A DNA stretch of 64,000 bases, from contig NZ_CP049838.1 in the NCBI RefSeq assembly GCF_013085465.1, forward strand, positions 992,001 through 1,056,000, in the 5' to 3' direction. This DNA is from Streptomyces asoensis (GTDB taxonomy: Bacteria > Actinomycetota > Actinomycetes > Streptomycetales > Streptomycetaceae). Below the pieces are notes generated by a model. It saw only the letters and a program-made list of their open reading frames with translations, did no database searches and was not told where the DNA came from. The position numbers and the translations under genes were made by a program. Positions 45,775 to 54,824 of the stretch are shown here, piece by piece (position 1 is the stretch's first letter; every line of letters starts with the position of its first letter).

Positions 45775-46239
45775 ATGAGCCCTTCCCCCACCCCCACCAT
45801 GCTTCGCTCCCTGACCGCAGAACACCGCGAGCGGTTGATGCGGTTCGCCCGGGAGGTGTCCATTCCCCAGGGAACCCGCCTGTTCGAGGAGGGATCGCGC
45901 GCCGATCGGTTCTGGATCATCCGCACCGGCAGGATCGACCTCGACATGCGCGTCCCCGGCCGACGCCCCGCCGTGATCGAGAACCTCGGCCACAACGAAC
46001 TGGTCGGCTGGTCCTGGCTCTTCCCGCCGCACGCGTGGCACCTGGGCGCCGAGGCGACAACACCGGTCAGGGCCTACGAGTTCGACGGCGCGGCGGTCCG
46101 TTCCCTGTGCCAGGACGACGCCGCCCTGGGCCGGGACGTCTCCCAGTGGGTGGGGCAGGTCCTTGCCCACCGGCTCCGTTCGGCCAGGACGCATCTGCTG
46201 GACCTGTACGCCCCGTACGGCGCCGGCAGCTCCGTCTGA
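45775..46239 (+). CDS. stand-alone cyclic nucleotide-binding-domain protein
   Basis: A 154-residue protein consisting of one CNB/cupin-like domain ('VSIPQGTRLFEEGSRADRFW', 'GRIDLDMRVPGR', 'LGHNELVGWSWLF'). The helix-turn-helix of Crp/Fnr regulators is absent, so it cannot bind DNA in the usual way. The phosphate-binding cassette Arg pattern is not clearly present, so the ligand is uncertain. GCGGAGG precedes the ATG. It is followed after 37 bp by a CBS-BON gene in the same direction; together they could sense nucleotide ligands. Induction by the DosR-like regulator is inferred from the boxes. Confidence 0.83.
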   Translation: MSPSPTPTMLRSLTAEHRERLMRFAREVSIPQGTRLFEEGSRADRFWIIRTGRIDLDMRVPGRRPAVIENLGHNELVGWSWLFPPHAWHLGAEATTPVRAYEFDGAAVRSLCQDDAALGRDVSQWVGQVLAHRLRSARTHLLDLYAPYGAGSSV

Positions 46240-46276
46240 CCCCGCCGGCTCCCGGACGAGGAACGAAGGAGTGACC

Positions 46277-46960
46277 ATGCACGGCACCCCGCACATCGTC
46301 AGCGATGTCATGACCCACACGGTCGCCGCGGTCGGCCGCGGGGCGGCCTTCAAGGAGATCGTCCAGCTGATGCAGGAGTGGAAGATCAGCGCCCTGCCCG
46401 TGATCGAGGGCGAGGGCCGGGTCGTCGGCGTGGTCTCCGAGGCGGATCTGCTGCCCAAGGAGGAGTTCCGCGACGGCGATCCCGACCGCTATACGCAGCT
46501 GCGGCGTCTCAAGGACCTGGAGAAGGCGGGTGCGCTCACCGCTGAGCAGCTGATGACATCCCCTGCCCTCACCGTCCACGCGGACGCCACCCTCGCACAG
46601 GCGGCTCGCACCATGGCGCGCGCGAAGGTCAAGCGGCTGCCCGTGGTCGACGCCCTGGGCATGCTCGAGGGCGTCGTCAGCCGCGCCGACCTGCTCAAGG
46701 TCTTCCTGCGCGACGACGAGGAGATCGCCGAGGAGGTACGGCGCGAGGTCGTGTCCTACCTCTTCCCCCCACCGAAGTCGGCCGTGCTCGTAAGCGTGCG
46801 GGACGGGGTCGTACAGCTCACCGGCCGCGTCCGGGACACCGCACTGGTGCCGGTGGCAGCACGTCTGGCCCGTGCCGTCGAGGGCGTGGTGGACGTGGAA
46901 TTCGACCTCGCTCCCCACGGAGGGCCGCCCGAGCCGGAGGAAGCCGCCGCGCCGCGGTGA
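46277..46960 (+). CDS. CBS-BON domain protein (paralog 2)
   Basis: A 227-residue protein: CBS 1 (about 8-60), CBS 2 (about 92-147), BON-like domain (about 155-210, 'VSVRDGVVQLTGRVRD') and an acidic, proline-rich tail. It starts MHGTPHIVSDVMTHTV after GAAGGAG. It is nearly collinear with the gene at 22130-22786 (shared VSEADLLPKEEFRD and 'GVVSRxDLLKVFLR'). It probably binds ATP/AMP-type ligands. It lies 37 bp behind the CNB-domain gene in one operon and converges with the nitroreductase gene. Confidence 0.9.
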   Translation: MHGTPHIVSDVMTHTVAAVGRGAAFKEIVQLMQEWKISALPVIEGEGRVVGVVSEADLLPKEEFRDGDPDRYTQLRRLKDLEKAGALTAEQLMTSPALTVHADATLAQAARTMARAKVKRLPVVDALGMLEGVVSRADLLKVFLRDDEEIAEEVRREVVSYLFPPPKSAVLVSVRDGVVQLTGRVRDTALVPVAARLARAVEGVVDVEFDLAPHGGPPEPEEAAAPR

Positions 46961-47205
46961 CGCTCACCGGCGGAGTCCACTGCCCTCGCCCATCTGGGCG
47001 CGATCGGTGGCTCGCCGTCCCCCTTCGTGCACCACCGCGAGCAGGCGCCTCATGACTGCCGCCGTGATCAGGGCGACCTGACCGCGAGCGACACCCCCAC
47101 TGTGCCCGCGGCCCGCAAGGAACGGGCTGCCGTCGGTGCAGGCTTCGCCCGCCACCAGACGCGGGGAACCGCGCACGCCCCGCCGAGAAACCCGTCGTGC
47201 CGAGG

Positions 47206-48195
47206 TCACGCGAGGTCGAGGACCTCCCCCACCGCGCGCCGAGGCGTGACCGGCCCGCGCGGGCCGTAGCCGAGTCGCAGCACCATCTGTACCTGGCCTG
47301 TGCCCTCTCCGGGGTCTCGGGCCAGCAGGCGCAGGTCGCGGGTCTCCAGCGCGTGAGAGGTCAGGGAGGTGGCCAGGCCGGCCAGGGTGGCCTCCAACAG
47401 GACGCGTTCCAGTGCCTGCCCCGCGCGCAGCCAGTCGTCGGAGCCGTCGCCGGGGGTGCTGAGCAGGGCCAGGTGCGGGGTGTGTTCGAAGGTGGTGGTG
47501 CCACGGTCGGCCACGCGCCGACGGCCGGCGAAGTCCCGTACGGGAGCCTTGCCGTCCCGCTTGAGGGGACCGAAGGCGTACTCCGGGACGCCGTCGACGG
47601 CGATGTCCGCTTCCGGCCCGAGCCGCGTCCAGCGCACCAGGTCCTCGTCGGAGCCGGGGTCCATGACGTCGCGGCTCTCGGCGTCGCGGACGAGGTCGAG
47701 AACGGTCTCGGTGTGCCAGGGGCCGGGGAACAACAGCTCGGCGCCTTCGCGTGCCGCGGCCTCGCACAGGGTGGCCTGCACGTCTTCCGGGACGGCCTTG
47801 TCCGCGAACGGGTGGCGGCTCGTGTGCCGTTGCTGGATCCCCGGGTGCAGCCGCACCAGGTCGTCGTCCCCAAGACGCCCGACAGGGTCGAGCAGACGTA
47901 CGGCCGCAAGCAGCGTCGGGTCCTGCGGATCGGGCGACAGTGCTGTCTCCGCGACGAGGTCCGCATGCGCGGCGGCGACGCGGAGGTTGAACAGCGCCGC
48001 CCCGCAGCCGATGTGCAACGCCCGGTTGCCGGGGTCCGAGCGGGGCATGGCCCGCTCGAGATCCGCGTACAACAGCATGAGGCGTTCACCGGTCACGAAG
48101 CGGAACCGCCACGGCTGCGCGTTGTGCATGGACGGCGCCGCCGTGGCCTCGGCCACCAGCTTCGCAACCGTCTTGTCGTCGAGTCGGGATGCCAT
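47206..48195 (-). CDS. Acg-family nitroreductase-like protein
   Basis: A 329-residue protein of the Acg/Rv3131 group, double-sized nitroreductase folds found in DosR regulons. It contains AAPSMHNAQPWRFRF (residues about 21-35), 'GCGAALFNLRVAAAHAD', 'QQRHTSRHPFADKAVPE' and a C-terminal 'LRLGYGPRGPVTPRR'. Some members bind FMN as a lid or sequester it rather than reduce nitro groups. The start MASRLDDKTVAKLV follows GAGGAGG. Two further pieces of this family, both broken, occur at 55645-55713 and 63748-64000. Confidence 0.9.
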   Translation of the reverse strand: MASRLDDKTVAKLVAEATAAPSMHNAQPWRFRFVTGERLMLLYADLERAMPRSDPGNRALHIGCGAALFNLRVAAAHADLVAETALSPDPQDPTLLAAVRLLDPVGRLGDDDLVRLHPGIQQRHTSRHPFADKAVPEDVQATLCEAAAREGAELLFPGPWHTETVLDLVRDAESRDVMDPGSDEDLVRWTRLGPEADIAVDGVPEYAFGPLKRDGKAPVRDFAGRRRVADRGTTTFEHTPHLALLSTPGDGSDDWLRAGQALERVLLEATLAGLATSLTSHALETRDLRLLARDPGEGTGQVQMVLRLGYGPRGPVTPRRAVGEVLDLA

Positions 48196-48290
48196 GGCAT
48201 CCTCCTCACACGCTCGGGATACGCGGCGAGTCCGGCCCGTCGGTCGTGACGGGCGGGGCGCCGCACACGCGGGCTTCTTCGAAGCGGTGT

Positions 48291-48323
48291 GCGTTCCCGC
48301 CGGCCGACGCCCGGCGGGAACGC
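48291..48323 (-). terminator. hairpin terminator of gap
   Basis: Perfect 13-bp arms GCGTTCCCGCCGG and CCGGCGGGAACGC with a 7-base loop, about 117 bp after the gap stop codon and before the nitroreductase gene. I see no full DosR-like box in this gap; GGTCGCCCCTGGCCC at 48386 is only a partial resemblance. Confidence 0.65.
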
Positions 48324-48439
48324 GCAGCTCTGTACAGGTGTGCCCTACCTCCATTCACCACGTCCGAACACAGGACGCAAGGCCAGGTCGCCCCTGGCCC
48401 CCGCATGTCCGGAGAGGTCATCGCGTGCGACCAGGCTCG

Positions 48440-49468
48440 TCAGCTCTGCGAAAGCCGGGCCGCGACGTACTCCGTGAGGTCCAGCAGCCGGTTGGTGTAA
48501 CCCCACTCGTTGTCGTACCAGCCGAAGATCTTGACCAGGTCACCGTGTGCCTGGGTCAGCGGGGCGTCCAGGACGCACGAGGCGGGATCGCCCACGACGT
48601 CCCGGGAGACGATCGGGGCGTCGGACACCCGCAGGATGCCCTTGAGCGGTCCGTCGGCGGCCTCACGGAAGGTGGCATTGACCTCGTCCGCGGTCACGGG
48701 CCGCTCCAGGACCACACTCAGGTCGGTCAGCGAGCCGTCCTCGACCGGCACCCGCACGGCGATGCCGTCCAGGGTCCCGGCCAGCTCCGGCAGCACCAGA
48801 CCGACGGCACGCGCGGCCCCGGTGCTGGTGGGAATGATGTTGACGGCGGCGCTGCGGCCACGGCGCAGGTCCTTGTGCGGGCCGTCCAGGACCACCTGGT
48901 CGTTGGTGTAGCCGTGGATGGTGGTCATCAGGCCCTTGACCAGGCCGAAGTGCTCGTCGATGACCTTCACCATGGGCGCCACGCAGTTGGTGGTGCAGGA
49001 GGCGTTGGAGACCACGTGGTGGCGCTCCGGGTCGTACGTGCCTTCGTTGACGCCGATCACCACGGTGGCGTCGACGTCCTTGCCCGGCACCGACAGCAGT
49101 ACCTTGCGGGCGCCGGCCTTCAGATGCAGTCCCGCCTGCTCGCGGGTACGGAACCGGCCGGTGGACTCGATGACGACATCGACTCCGGCGTCACCCCAGG
49201 CCAGAGCTGCCGGGTCGCGCTCGGCGGTCACGGCGATCCGGTGCCCGTCGACCGTGAGCGAGGTGTCGTCGTGCTCGACCACGCGGTGCAGCCGGCCGTA
49301 CGTAGAGTCGAACTCCAGCAGATGGGCCAGCGCCGCCGGCGAGGTGAGGTCGTTGACCGCGACGACCTCGACCGATGTGCCGGCCGAGGTCTCCGCGCGC
49401 TCCAGCACGCAGCGCAGGTAGTTGCGTCCGATGCGGCCGAAGCCGTTGATGCCGACGCGCACGCTCAT
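48440..49468 (-). CDS. gap: glyceraldehyde-3-phosphate dehydrogenase
   Basis: A 342-residue GAPDH, full length. The NAD fold is GINGFGRIGR at the N-terminus, the active-site Cys is in SNASCTTNCVAP (near 155), and substrate residues lie in 'STGAARAVG'. The ATG at 49466-49468 has GGGAGG 9 bp upstream; an in-frame ATG at 49477 directly abuts that site and is less likely. A GAPDH placed among stress genes with two DosR-like boxes suggests an isoenzyme used when glycolysis carries the energy load. Confidence 0.95.
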   Translation of the reverse strand: MSVRVGINGFGRIGRNYLRCVLERAETSAGTSVEVVAVNDLTSPAALAHLLEFDSTYGRLHRVVEHDDTSLTVDGHRIAVTAERDPAALAWGDAGVDVVIESTGRFRTREQAGLHLKAGARKVLLSVPGKDVDATVVIGVNEGTYDPERHHVVSNASCTTNCVAPMVKVIDEHFGLVKGLMTTIHGYTNDQVVLDGPHKDLRRGRSAAVNIIPTSTGAARAVGLVLPELAGTLDGIAVRVPVEDGSLTDLSVVLERPVTADEVNATFREAADGPLKGILRVSDAPIVSRDVVGDPASCVLDAPLTQAHGDLVKIFGWYDNEWGYTNRLLDLTEYVAARLSQS

Positions 49469-49550
49469 GTCCGTCATCCTCCCGATGAGTACCGTCCGCT
49501 GATGTCCGGGTGCGCTGCCATCCTGACGGCCGGGAAGGGGATCCGGCTTG

Positions 49551-49585
49551 GGCCGCACGGGGCTGGGAGGAGGGCCGTTCGGCCC
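49551..49585. promoter_or_regulatory. tandem DosR-like boxes upstream of gap
   Basis: GGGCCGCACGGGCT (49551-49564) and GGGCCGTTCGGCCC (49572-49585), centres 21 bp apart, starting 83 bp from the gap start and lying just after the response regulator stop. Confidence 0.65.
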
Positions 49586-49609
49586 GGTGGAGCCGGCGTG
49601 CGGACGGGC

Positions 49610-50302
49610 TCAGCGGCCTTGCTGCCTGAGCCGGTCCTGGGCCTGGGTGGCGATGACGGCCGCCTGGATGCGGCGCTCCACGCCGAGTTTGGCCAGCAGC
49701 CGTGAGATGTGGTTCTTGACCGTCTTCTCCGCGAGGTAGAGCCGCTGACCGATCTGCCGGTTGGTCAGTCCCTCACCGATGAGGGCCAGGATCTCCCGCT
49801 CCCGGTCCGTCAGGCCCGGGATGGCGTCGGGCTCCGGCTCCGGCTCCGGGCCCTGGCGCAGGCGGGCCATCAGCCTGGCGGTGGCGCTGGGGTCGAGCAG
49901 GGACTGGCCGGCGGCCACGGTACGGACCGCCGAAACCAGGTCCGATCCCTGGATCTGCTTCAGGACGTATCCGGAGGCGCCGGCCATGATGGAGTCGAGC
50001 AGTGCCTCCTCGTCGTCGAACGAGGTCAGCATCAGACAGGCCAGCTCCGGCATGCGCGACCGCAGCTCCCGGCAGACGGTCACACCGTCGCCGTCCGGCA
50101 GGCGGACGTCGAGCACCGCCACCTGCGGGCGCAGCGCGGGGACACGCACCAGTGCCTGTTCCACGGTGCCCGCCTCACCGACCACGTCAATGTCCGGCTC
50201 GTCGTTCAGCAGGTCGCGCACCCCGCGGCGTACCACCTCGTGGTCGTCCAGCAGGAAGACCTGGATCGGATCGTCGGGTCCGGGCCGCTTGCCGTCCGCC
50301 AT
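49610..50302 (-). CDS. DosR/OsdR-like LuxR-family response regulator
   Basis: A 230-residue regulator. The receiver (about 13-130) has acidic '[12 protein letters not shown]' and phosphoacceptor Asp65 in [14 protein letters not shown]. The LuxR-type HTH is [20 protein letters not shown], then [20 protein letters not shown]. The last part is almost identical to the DosR recognition helix region ([17 protein letters not shown]). GAGGAG lies 6 bp before the ATG. The predicted partner kinase is at 20340. It should bind the 14-bp palindromes listed here, including two upstream of its own gene. Confidence 0.94.
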   Translation of the reverse strand: MADGKRPGPDDPIQVFLLDDHEVVRRGVRDLLNDEPDIDVVGEAGTVEQALVRVPALRPQVAVLDVRLPDGDGVTVCRELRSRMPELACLMLTSFDDEEALLDSIMAGASGYVLKQIQGSDLVSAVRTVAAGQSLLDPSATARLMARLRQGPEPEPEPDAIPGLTDREREILALIGEGLTNRQIGQRLYLAEKTVKNHISRLLAKLGVERRIQAAVIATQAQDRLRQQGR

Positions 50303-50409
50303 CGAATGCTCCTCGTTCTGCGCCGTCTCGTACCTGCGCCTCGTACCTGCGCCGGAAGACGCCCACCGCGTGCCCCGGTCCCTGCCTACCGTAGATCGTG
50401 CGCGTTCCA

Positions 50410-50437
50410 GGGCCGAAGGGCCAGGGCCGGTCGGCCC
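50410..50437. promoter_or_regulatory. DosR-like boxes upstream of the response regulator
   Basis: GGGCCGAAGGGCCA (50410-50423) directly joins GGGCCGGTCGGCCC (50424-50437). They are 108-135 bp upstream of the regulator start, consistent with autoregulation. The surrounding 572-bp gap (50303-50874) shows no gene. Confidence 0.65.
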
Positions 50438-50615
50438 TACACTGCTGCGGACCGTCGAACTCCGGTGTCGAGCAAGGCCCTCGCCGCGTTGCTCGGACCA
50501 CCCGTGGGCGGCGGGAGATCGTCGACGATCTCCCTTCCTGCGCGCCCCTGCGCCCGATCGCGCGCATCCCGAAGCGGCGGATTGCGCAGGTGACAGGGCC
50601 GGATTCCTGGAGTCG

Positions 50616-50649
50616 GGGCATTCGGTCCCGGCTTCGGGACGGTTGGCCC
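50616..50649. promoter_or_regulatory. DosR-like boxes upstream of the third CBS-BON gene
   Basis: GGGCATTCGGTCCC (50616-50629) and GGGACGGTTGGCCC (50636-50649), centres 20 bp apart. They use the mixed GGGxC/GTCCC arms closest to the mycobacterial DosR core. The distance to the CBS-BON start is 225 bp, longer than at other genes. Confidence 0.55.
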
Positions 50650-50874
50650 CTGCCCCGGCGGCTCGTCGTGCCGGACGCTGGATTCGTACCGGGGGCCGGT
50701 TCCCCGGGACGGCCCGTAGGGACATCGACGGCCGGCGGCCGACACAGCCCGTGCGCTCCGGCCCCGGTGCGTCCACGGACGACCTGCCGCACAGGGCTTC
50801 CGGCCTGTGGGCGTCCGGGCACAACACCGTCCGCCGCGCTTGTCTCGCGGATGGTCGATGGAAGGAGTGGCGTG

Positions 50875-51585
50875 ATGACCCGCATCGTCGGCGAGGTGAT
50901 GACCAGCGAGGTCGTCGAAGCGCGCCGGGAGACACCCTTCAAGGACGTGGCACGCCTGCTGGACCGGCACCGCATCAGCGGCGTGCCCGTGGTGGACGAC
51001 GACGACAAGGTCCTCGGGGTCATCTCCGAAACCGACCTGATCCGCCATCAGGCGGCGCGGCCCCCTCACGGCCGCGTCCGGCGTGGCCGCGAGTCCGCGC
51101 GCGGCGCCACCCCTGACGCGACGGCCGCGGCCCGGGCCACGACCGCGGGCGAGCTGATGTCGACGCCCGCCATCTCCGTGCACCCCGAACAGCGCGTCGC
51201 GGACGCCGCACGCATCATGGAACGCCGCCACGTGGACCGGCTTCCCGTGGTGGACGAGGAGGACCGGCTGATCGGCATCGCCACCCGACGGGACCTGTTG
51301 CGCGTCTTCCTGCGCACGGACGAGGAGATCGGCCGGGAAGTGCTCGAGGACGTGCTGACGCGGGCCATGTGCGTGCCGCCCCACACGGTGGACGTCTCGG
51401 TCCGGGACGGCATGGTCACCTTGCGGGGTCGGCTGGAGCAGCGCAGCGGCATCCCCCTCGCCATCCAGCTGACGTGGCGGGTGGACGGAGTGGTGGGCGT
51501 CGTGAACAACCTCACGTCCCGCGTCGACGACACCCGTCCGCCCGAGCGGCACACGGGCGGGATCGCGCACCCCTGGCCGCTCTGA
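50875..51585 (+). CDS. CBS-BON domain protein (paralog 3)
   Basis: A 236-residue protein with CBS 1 (about 5-60), an Arg-rich linker (about 66-85), CBS 2 (about 90-145) and a BON-like domain (about 155-215, '[18 protein letters not shown]'). It starts [18 protein letters not shown] after GAAGGAG. It is more distant from the other two CBS-BON proteins, which share a longer loop in CBS 1. It lies 217 bp before adhE in the same direction, with DosR-like boxes in between, so it is probably a separate unit. Confidence 0.88.
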   Translation: MTRIVGEVMTSEVVEARRETPFKDVARLLDRHRISGVPVVDDDDKVLGVISETDLIRHQAARPPHGRVRRGRESARGATPDATAAARATTAGELMSTPAISVHPEQRVADAARIMERRHVDRLPVVDEEDRLIGIATRRDLLRVFLRTDEEIGREVLEDVLTRAMCVPPHTVDVSVRDGMVTLRGRLEQRSGIPLAIQLTWRVDGVVGVVNNLTSRVDDTRPPERHTGGIAHPWPL

Positions 51586-51623
51586 CAAGCGGCTCGCACC
51601 GCGCAGCGTTCCACAGGGAGTAA

Positions 51624-51660
51624 GGGCCACTCGGCCCGCGCATTCGGGGCCGGTCAGGCA
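51624..51660. promoter_or_regulatory. DosR-like boxes upstream of adhE
   Basis: GGGCCACTCGGCCC (51624-51637) and weaker GGGCCGGTCAGGCA (51647-51660), centres 23 bp apart, ending 142 bp before the adhE start. Confidence 0.62.
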
Positions 51661-51802
51661 CCCGCCGGGAACCGGGAGGACCTGCTCGGGGCAGCGCTGC
51701 CGACGAGACGCTGCTGACGGAGCGGCACCGGTCATCCACGGCGCCGCTCTCGTACGGCCGCCGGAAAGTGCGGCCTCACCTCTCGACGACGGAGGCACAC
51801 CC

Positions 51803-54463
51803 ATGACCCGCCACGACGACCGCACCGCGACCAGGGCCACCGCCGAGGCGCCGTCGGACACCGTCATCGCCGTTGACCAGCTCGTCACCAACGGACTCAA
51901 GGCCTTGGCCGACTACGAGGCCCTGGACCAGGAGCAGGTCGACCACATCGTCAAGAAGGCGTCGGTCGCCGCTCTGGACCAGCACACCGCGCTGGCCCGC
52001 CTCGCGGTGGAGGAGACCGGACGGGGCGTCTTCGAGGACAAGGCGGCCAAGAACATGTTCGCCTGCGAGCACGTCACCCACAGCATGGCTCCCATGAAGA
52101 CCGTGGGCGTCATCGCCCGCGACGACATCGAGGACATGGTCGAGGTGGCGGAACCGGTCGGCGTGGTGTGCGCGGTCACTCCCGTCACCAACCCGACCTC
52201 CACCACGATCTTCAAGGCGCTGATGGCGCTGAAGACCCGCAACCCCGTCGTGTTCGCCTTCCATCCCTCCGCCCAGCGCTGCAGCGCGCAGGCGGCCCGC
52301 GTCGTGCGCGACGCCGCCCTCGCCGCGGGAGCGCCCGAGCACTGCATCCAGTGGATCAAGGCTCCGTCCGTCGAGGCGACCGGCACTCTGATGCGCCACC
52401 CGGGCGTCTCGCTGATACTCGCCACGGGCGGCAACGCCATGGTCAGGGCGGCCTACTCGGCGGGCAAGCCCGCCCTGGGGGTCGGCGCCGGCAACGTCCC
52501 CGCGTACGTCCACAAGAGCGCCAGGCTGCGCCGCGCCGTCAACGACCTGGTGCTGTCCAAGTCCTTCGACAACGGCATGATCTGCGCCTCCGAGCAGGCC
52601 GTCATCCTGGACGACGAGATCTACGACCCGGCGCTCGCCGAGTTCCGCACGCTGCACGCCCACCTGGCGACCGCCGAGGAGAAGGCGAAGCTGGAGACCT
52701 TCTTGTTCCCTGCGGGCACCGCGGGTGCGGGCTGTGAGCCCAAGGTCAACGCCGCCGCCGTGGGCCGGAGTCCCGAGTGGATCGCGGAGCGCGCGGGTTT
52801 CCGGGTGCCCGCCGACACGTCGCTCATCCTGGTCGAGACGGACCGGGTCGGCCCGGAGGAGCCGCTGACCCGGGAGAAGCTCTGCCCGGTGCTCGCCGTC
52901 CTGCGCGCCCGTTCGGAACGGCAGGGCTTCGACCTGGCCGCGGACATGGTCGCCTTCCACGGCCAGGGCCACAGCGCCGTCATCCACACCGAGGACCGCG
53001 CGCTGGCGGAGGCGTACGGGAAGCGGATGAAGACCGTGCGGATCATCGTGAACGCGCCGTCCTCGCAGGGTGCGATCGGCGGCATCTACAACGGCCTGCT
53101 GCCGTCGCTGACGCTGGGCTGCGGCTCCTGGGGCAGCACGTCGGTGTCCAACAACGTGTCCGCCGCGCAACTGTTGAACGTCAAGCGGGTCGGCACCCGC
53201 CGCAACAACCTGCAGTGGTTCAAGGTGCCGCCGAAGATCTACTTCGAGCCGCAGGCGATCCGGTACCTGGCGTCCATGCCGGACGTGCACCGGGTCACGG
53301 TCGTCACCGACGCGACGATGACCCGCCTCGGCTTCGTCGACCGCGTCACGCGCGTGCTCCAGCGGCGCCACGAGCCGGTGACCGTCCAGATCATCGACAA
53401 CGTCGAACGCGAGCCGAGCATCGACTCCGTGCAGCGCGGCGCCCGGCTGATGCGTGACTTCCGGCCGGACACGATCATCGCGCTGGGCGGCGGCTCGCCG
53501 ATGGACGCGGCCAAGGTGATGTGGTTGCTGTACGAGCAGCCGGACATCGATTTCGCGGACATGCGGCAGAAGTTCTCCGACATCCGCAAGCGGGCCTTCC
53601 GCTTCCCCGTCCTCGGTCGTCTGGCCCGTCTCGTGTGCGTGCCCACCACTTCCGGCACCGGCGCCGAGGTCACCCCCTTCGCCGTCATCTCCGACCCGGC
53701 GACCGGCAAGAAGTACCCGCTCGCCGATTACGCGCTCACGCCGAGCGTGGCCATAGTCGACCCCCTGCTCACCACCGGGCTGCCCCCGGCGCTGGCGGCG
53801 GACAGCGGCTTCGACGCCCTCACCCACGCCATCGAGGCGTATGTGTCCGTCTACGCCAACGACTTCACCGACGGCCTCGCCCTGCACGCGATTCGGCTGA
53901 TCTTCGGCCACATCGAGGCCGCCGTGAACGACCGGACGGACAGCCCGCAGGCGCGCGAGAAGATGCACAACGCCGGCACCATCGCGGGCATGGCCTTCGG
54001 AAACGCCTTCCTCGGCATCGTCCACGCCATGTCCCACACCCTCGGCGCCACGTTCCACATCGCGCACGGCAGGACCAACGCCGTCCTGCTCCCCCTCGTC
54101 ATCCGCTACAACGGCACCGTTCCGACCAAGCTCACGGGCTGGCCCAAGTACGAGAGCTACCGCGCTCCCGAACGCTTCCAGGACATCGCCCGCACCCTGG
54201 GCCTGCCGGCCGGCACCCCGGCCGAGGGCGTCGAATCCCTTGCCCGCGCCGTGGAGCGTCTGCGCGACGCCGTGGGCATCGAACCGTCGTTCCAGTCCCT
54301 CGGCATCGACGAGAGGACCTTCCTCGACGCATTGCCCCAACAGGCCATGAACGCCTACGAAGACCAGTGCGCTCCCGCCAACCCGCGGATGCCCATGCTC
54401 GACGACATGCAGGGGATCATGCGAGCCGCCTTCCACGGGCCGACAGGCACACCCGAACAGTAG
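51803..54463 (+). CDS. adhE: bifunctional aldehyde/alcohol dehydrogenase
   Basis: An 886-residue AdhE. The N-terminal CoA-acylating acetaldehyde dehydrogenase half has catalytic Cys in NGMICASEQAV (near 260). The C-terminal iron-dependent alcohol dehydrogenase half has GGGSPMDAAKVMW and iron ligands in 'DALTHAIEAYVS', 'GIVHAMSHTLGATFHIAHGR'. It converts acetyl-CoA to ethanol with two NADH, the classic partner of PflB. Full-length fused AdhE is normally seen in facultative anaerobes and spirosome-forming bacteria. Boxes upstream suggest control by the DosR-like system. Confidence 0.97.
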   Translation: MTRHDDRTATRATAEAPSDTVIAVDQLVTNGLKALADYEALDQEQVDHIVKKASVAALDQHTALARLAVEETGRGVFEDKAAKNMFACEHVTHSMAPMKTVGVIARDDIEDMVEVAEPVGVVCAVTPVTNPTSTTIFKALMALKTRNPVVFAFHPSAQRCSAQAARVVRDAALAAGAPEHCIQWIKAPSVEATGTLMRHPGVSLILATGGNAMVRAAYSAGKPALGVGAGNVPAYVHKSARLRRAVNDLVLSKSFDNGMICASEQAVILDDEIYDPALAEFRTLHAHLATAEEKAKLETFLFPAGTAGAGCEPKVNAAAVGRSPEWIAERAGFRVPADTSLILVETDRVGPEEPLTREKLCPVLAVLRARSERQGFDLAADMVAFHGQGHSAVIHTEDRALAEAYGKRMKTVRIIVNAPSSQGAIGGIYNGLLPSLTLGCGSWGSTSVSNNVSAAQLLNVKRVGTRRNNLQWFKVPPKIYFEPQAIRYLASMPDVHRVTVVTDATMTRLGFVDRVTRVLQRRHEPVTVQIIDNVEREPSIDSVQRGARLMRDFRPDTIIALGGGSPMDAAKVMWLLYEQPDIDFADMRQKFSDIRKRAFRFPVLGRLARLVCVPTTSGTGAEVTPFAVISDPATGKKYPLADYALTPSVAIVDPLLTTGLPPALAADSGFDALTHAIEAYVSVYANDFTDGLALHAIRLIFGHIEAAVNDRTDSPQAREKMHNAGTIAGMAFGNAFLGIVHAMSHTLGATFHIAHGRTNAVLLPLVIRYNGTVPTKLTGWPKYESYRAPERFQDIARTLGLPAGTPAEGVESLARAVERLRDAVGIEPSFQSLGIDERTFLDALPQQAMNAYEDQCAPANPRMPMLDDMQGIMRAAFHGPTGTPEQ

Positions 54464-54490
54464 ATCCGGCGGTGCCTGCCACGCGAGGAG

Positions 54491-54526
54491 CCGTGCCGTG
54501 CCGTTCCGCCGTGCCGTGCCGTGCCG
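54491..54526. repeat. CCGTG-type pentanucleotide tandem repeat
   Basis: About seven degenerate copies of a CCGTG/GTGCC unit lie 28 bp after the adhE stop codon. It is non-coding; slippage would vary its length. Confidence 0.6.
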
Positions 54527-54824
54527 GGAGCCCGGGGACAAGTCCATTCGGCCATGCCCAGCTCCCGGCACGGCGCCCTCGCAGCTCGTCCGCCGGTCCT
54601 CCGCCTCCGCCTCGCAGTCTCTGCGGAGGCAGACAGGGGCCGCCACGATGATCCCGGTCGGTCCCGGCATCTCGGGAGGGCGTCCGCCATGGCCGCCGCG
54701 CCCCTCGCCCCTCATCTCGCGCATGACCGCGCTCCGAAGGACAGCGCCCCTCTTGACCGCCCCTCCCGGGAACCGGCCCTGAGGAACCGGTCGAGCACGG
54801 CCGGGCAGCCGAACCCCGCGATCA

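Noticed and set aside
45775..46239. Calling the CNB-domain protein a Crp/Fnr transcription factor
   Set aside because: The protein ends right after the CNB domain; there is no C-terminal helix-turn-helix.
48386..48400. GGTCGCCCCTGGCCC as a DosR-like box for the nitroreductase gene
   Set aside because: The arms do not pair at the required spacing, so it is not counted among the boxes although Acg-type genes are usual regulon members.
47369..49705. Long plus-strand frame across the nitroreductase and gap genes
   Set aside because: No recognisable domain and antisense to two confident genes and their terminator.
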